This document shows positions 5,562-7,390 of a stretch of DNA of 7,390 bases, piece after piece (position 1 is the first letter of the stretch; the number at the start of each line of letters is the position of its first letter). This stretch comes from ZLKRG08 sp964565165 (GTDB lineage Bacteria > Actinomycetota > Actinomycetes > Nanopelagicales > Nanopelagicaceae). The notes under the pieces were generated by a model that worked only from the letters and a program-made list of their open reading frames with translations, was not told the DNA's origin and searched no databases. The DNA lies in contig CAZMDJ010000056.1 of the NCBI GenBank assembly GCA_964565165.1, positions 1 to 7,390 of the forward strand, read 5' to 3'. A program made the translations under genes and the position numbers.

Positions 5562-6083
5562 ATGAATAAGAAGCTACTTGCCCTGCTAGGCGTATCAGCG
5601 CTGATTCTGACTGCATGCGGCGGCGGAAGCACCGAAGGTACAGACGTTGCAAATGGCGAGAACCAGGATCTTGTTGAAACAGGTTCTGATGTTTCTGGCG
5701 CAGTTGGTGGAGATATTGATCTTGGAAATGGCGTGACTATCAAACTTTCACAGCCACAGCACTTCACACCTGGCGCATTCGCATCTAACTATGCAAAGGG
5801 TCAGACAGCTAACCTTTTCGAAGCTACCGTAACTAACACAGGTAGCAAGGCAGTTGATTGGGCAACAGTTTCATTTGTTTCAACAACAACTAGTGAAGGC
5901 GCTTGCCCAGAAGTTCTAGATGGCGACAATGGCGTTAATGGCCAACCACAAGGAGCTCTTGCAGCAGGTGCAACCGAGACCTTTAAGTTTGGTGTTGCTT
6001 GCGATACCAAGCCAGGTGCAGAGCTAAATGTTCTAATTACAGTTGCAGGTAAGACTGCAGAAGTTAAGGGCAAACTAGCTTAA
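5562..6083 (+). CDS. Small exported lipoprotein with an Ig-like (DUF4352-like) domain
   Basis: A 173-aa predicted lipoprotein. The signal peptide has MNKK, a hydrophobic core (5-16) and a lipobox LTAC with the lipidated C19 followed by a GGG spacer. A flexible acidic, Gly/Ser-rich linker (about 20-52) leads to a beta-rich domain (about 55-173): VTIKLSQPQHFTPG, FEATVTNTGSKAVDWATVSF, TETFKFGVACD and LNVLITVAGKTAEVKGKL. The 'VTNTGSKAVDW' strand pattern resembles the DUF4352-type immunoglobulin-like fold of actinobacterial and firmicute cell-surface lipoproteins; I assign that family by pattern only. C115 and C147 are the only other Cys and probably form a disulfide outside the membrane. Function unknown; a binding or envelope role is possible. 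AAAGGA lies six bases before ATG 5562. It sits 20 bp behind the M13 peptidase, so co-transcription is likely, and it ends at a shared terminator. Confidence 0.85.
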   Translation: MNKKLLALLGVSALILTACGGGSTEGTDVANGENQDLVETGSDVSGAVGGDIDLGNGVTIKLSQPQHFTPGAFASNYAKGQTANLFEATVTNTGSKAVDWATVSFVSTTTSEGACPEVLDGDNGVNGQPQGALAAGATETFKFGVACDTKPGAELNVLITVAGKTAEVKGKLA

Positions 6084-6092
6084 GTTTTAAAT

Positions 6093-6128
6093 TAAAAAAG
6101 CCCCGACGTAATTGGCGGGGCTTTTTTA
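6093..6128. terminator. Two-way intrinsic terminator between the lipoprotein gene and dppF
   Basis: Arms 6093-6105 and 6116-6128 pair over 13 bp (A6-GCCCCG with CGGGGC-T6 plus an outer T-A pair) around a 10-base loop. Placed 9 bp after the lipoprotein stop and 8 bp past the dppF stop, it can end transcripts from both directions. Confidence 0.92.
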
Positions 6129-6136
6129 TTACTTTT

Positions 6137-7117
6137 TTAATTCTCCGGGAAGTGGCAAGCAACTTTATGCTTTGGAGAGATTTCCAGAAGTTGTGGAACT
6201 TCAGAGCGGCACTTATCTGTCGCCTTCCAGCAACGTGTATTAAATACGCAGCCTGATGGTGGATTGATAGGGCTTGGTAGGTCTCCCTGCAACATAATGC
6301 GTTCGCGCTTACGACCTTCGATTGGATCTGCGACCGGAACCGCTGATAGCAGTGCCTTTGTATATGGATGGCGAGGCTTATTAAATAGATCGACCTTATC
6401 GGCCTGCTCCATTACCTTGCCAAGATACATAACAACAACGCGATCAGAGATGTGCTGAACAACAGATAGATCGTGAGCTACGAATATATAAGAGAGCTTA
6501 AATTCATTTTGAAGATCCTCAAGAAGGTTAACAACCTGGGCTTGAATCGATACATCCAGCGCTGAAACCGGTTCGTCAGCAACGATTAGCTTTGGCTTAA
6601 GTGCAATCGCACGGGCTACGCCAATACGCTGACGTTGTCCGCCAGAGAATTCGTGTGGGTAACGGTTAATGTGCTCTGGATTTAAACCAACGCGCTCCAT
6701 AAGACCGCGTACTTCGTTTTCTACGCCACCAGGAGGTGTAATTCCCTGGATATCAAACATATTAGCGATGATGGTGCCGACTGTTTGGCGTGGATTTAGA
6801 GATGCGTATGGATCTTGGAAGATCATCTGCATCTGGCGACGATATGGCTTCATCTTTGCAGCTGAAAGATTTGTAATATCTTCGCCATCAAAAATAATCT
6901 TGCCATCAGTTGGTTCGTAGAGCTTCAAGATGGTGCGACCAGCTGTGGTCTTACCGCAACCTGATTCGCCAACAAGACCAATGGTTTCGCCTGGTGCGAC
7001 CTCAAGGTCAATGCCATCAACCGCTTTTAGGACAGCTTTCTGCTTATTGAAAGCGCCGCCAGTTGTGGTGTTGAAGTGCTTCTTTAAACCCTCTAATTTG
7101 AGAATTGGTTCTGTCAT
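6137..7117 (-). CDS. dppF: Oligopeptide/dipeptide ABC transporter ATP-binding protein (DppF/OppF family)
   Basis: One of the two ATPases that power import of di- or oligopeptides through an inner-membrane permease pair fed by a binding protein. All ATPase motifs are present in 326 aa: Walker A GESGCGKT (50-57), Q-loop Q101 in IFQDPYASLNPR, signature SGGQRQR (158-164), Walker B LIVADE (177-182, catalytic E182), D-loop SALD and H-loop H215. The C-terminal oligopeptide-transporter extension follows, starting HPYTKALLSAVP. It contains C290, C296, C303 and C321, the CVF..RC pattern that in this family may bind an iron-sulfur cluster. Its ATG comes immediately after the dppD stop with no gap, so the two are translationally coupled. 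Peptide specificity cannot be read from the ATPase; nickel or other Dpp-like substrates remain possible. The permease and binding protein genes should lie beyond the right edge. Confidence 0.93.
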   Translation of the reverse strand: MTEPILKLEGLKKHFNTTTGGAFNKQKAVLKAVDGIDLEVAPGETIGLVGESGCGKTTAGRTILKLYEPTDGKIIFDGEDITNLSAAKMKPYRRQMQMIFQDPYASLNPRQTVGTIIANMFDIQGITPPGGVENEVRGLMERVGLNPEHINRYPHEFSGGQRQRIGVARAIALKPKLIVADEPVSALDVSIQAQVVNLLEDLQNEFKLSYIFVAHDLSVVQHISDRVVVMYLGKVMEQADKVDLFNKPRHPYTKALLSAVPVADPIEGRKRERIMLQGDLPSPINPPSGCVFNTRCWKATDKCRSEVPQLLEISPKHKVACHFPEN

Positions 7118-7390
7118 TTACTTAACCGCCTCTCGCGCCTTAACTAACTGCGCCTCTGTTAAATGGCAACGTGAAAGATGTCCTGGAAGATTCTCAACCA
7201 ACTTTGGCATCTCTGTTGCACAGAGGTTGCCTGGTACTTGGTTTGCGAATTCGCAACGTGCACGGAATGAGCAACCTTCAGGTAAACGAATAAGTGAAGG
7301 TGGCTGGCCAGGAATTGCATGTAGTCGTTCGTTCTTTCCTACGCGAGGAATAGATTGAAGTAGACCGATTGTGTATGGATGATCTGGCTT
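7118..7390 (-). CDS. dppD: Oligopeptide/dipeptide ABC transporter ATP-binding protein (DppD/OppD family), C-terminal 90 codons only
   Basis: Open across the right edge; it reads KPDHPYTIGLLQSIPRVG at the cut end and stops at TAA (plus 7118-7120), directly before the dppF ATG. This is the C-terminal extension of the partner ATPase: the HPYT..LL.SIP motif, then IPGQPPSLIRLPEGCSFRARC, and a final SRCHL. Four Cys (window-codon numbers 40, 46, 57, 75) match the family's conserved set, but the second-to-third spacing is ten residues instead of the six in the neighbouring DppF, an insertion around QVPG. The nucleotide-binding motifs lie outside the window. With DppF it would form the ATPase heterodimer of the importer. 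Confidence 0.9.
   Translation of the reverse strand, partial: KPDHPYTIGLLQSIPRVGKNERLHAIPGQPPSLIRLPEGCSFRARCEFANQVPGNLCATEMPKLVENLPGHLSRCHLTEAQLVKAREAVK

Noticed and set aside
6930..7358. 142-aa plus-strand frame opposite dppF/dppD
   Set aside because: Antisense to two well-conserved ABC ATPase genes; no recognisable domain or start signal.

Overview
The window looks like a compact, low-to-moderate-GC actinobacterial chromosome. It most resembles the streamlined freshwater acI lineage (Nanopelagicales, 'Planktophila'-type). This is inferred from gene content and protein flavour: an actinobacterial-type glutamine-dependent NadE next to panB, a cytosolic M13 peptidase like mycobacterial Zmp1, a free-standing Lys/Ala/Pro histone-tail-like protein, short intergenic gaps and hairpin terminators shared by convergent genes. 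There are no RNA genes, insertion sequences, CRISPR arrays or phage genes, and no stretch over 300 bases lacks a gene.

Layout, left to right. (1) 1-441, minus: the 5' part of nadE (NAD+ synthetase), broken by an in-frame TAA at 25-27 although the family sequence continues in the same frame beyond it. (2) 509-1288, plus: panB, intact, divergent from nadE across a 67-bp gap that holds a good nadE promoter. (3) 1298-2569, plus: an EntS-like MFS exporter 9 bp after panB, also broken by an in-frame TAA (1958-1960). (4) 2570-2754: an AT-rich leader with phased A-tracts, followed by a 106-aa basic repeat protein (2755-3075) made of KKAAPKRRKKAA units. (5) 3093-3125: a strong two-way terminator. Its loop contains the stop codon of the convergent marR gene (3108-3578, minus). 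(6) 3579-3633: a 55-bp divergent control region with a 16-bp perfect inverted repeat and overlapping -10 elements on the two strands, between marR and an M13 metallopeptidase (3634-5541, plus). (7) A small lipoprotein (5562-6083) lies 20 bp behind the peptidase. (8) A second two-way terminator (6093-6128) separates it from a minus-strand oligopeptide/dipeptide ABC transporter operon: dppF/oppF (6137-7117), and upstream of it the last 90 codons of dppD/oppD (7118-7390, cut by the window edge).

How the parts relate. nadE and panB feed cofactor synthesis (NAD and coenzyme A). The MarR regulator probably controls itself and the M13 peptidase through the shared palindrome. The peptidase (oligopeptide cleavage) and the peptide importer next door fit a peptide-scavenging lifestyle, but sharing a neighbourhood does not prove a shared pathway. 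The two in-frame TAA codons in otherwise well-conserved genes are either base errors in the assembly or real recent lesions. An essential gene such as nadE makes error, or a second copy, the first thing to check. The most unusual gene is the basic repeat protein, which is entirely histone-tail-like with no globular domain. I see no convincing new multi-gene system here.
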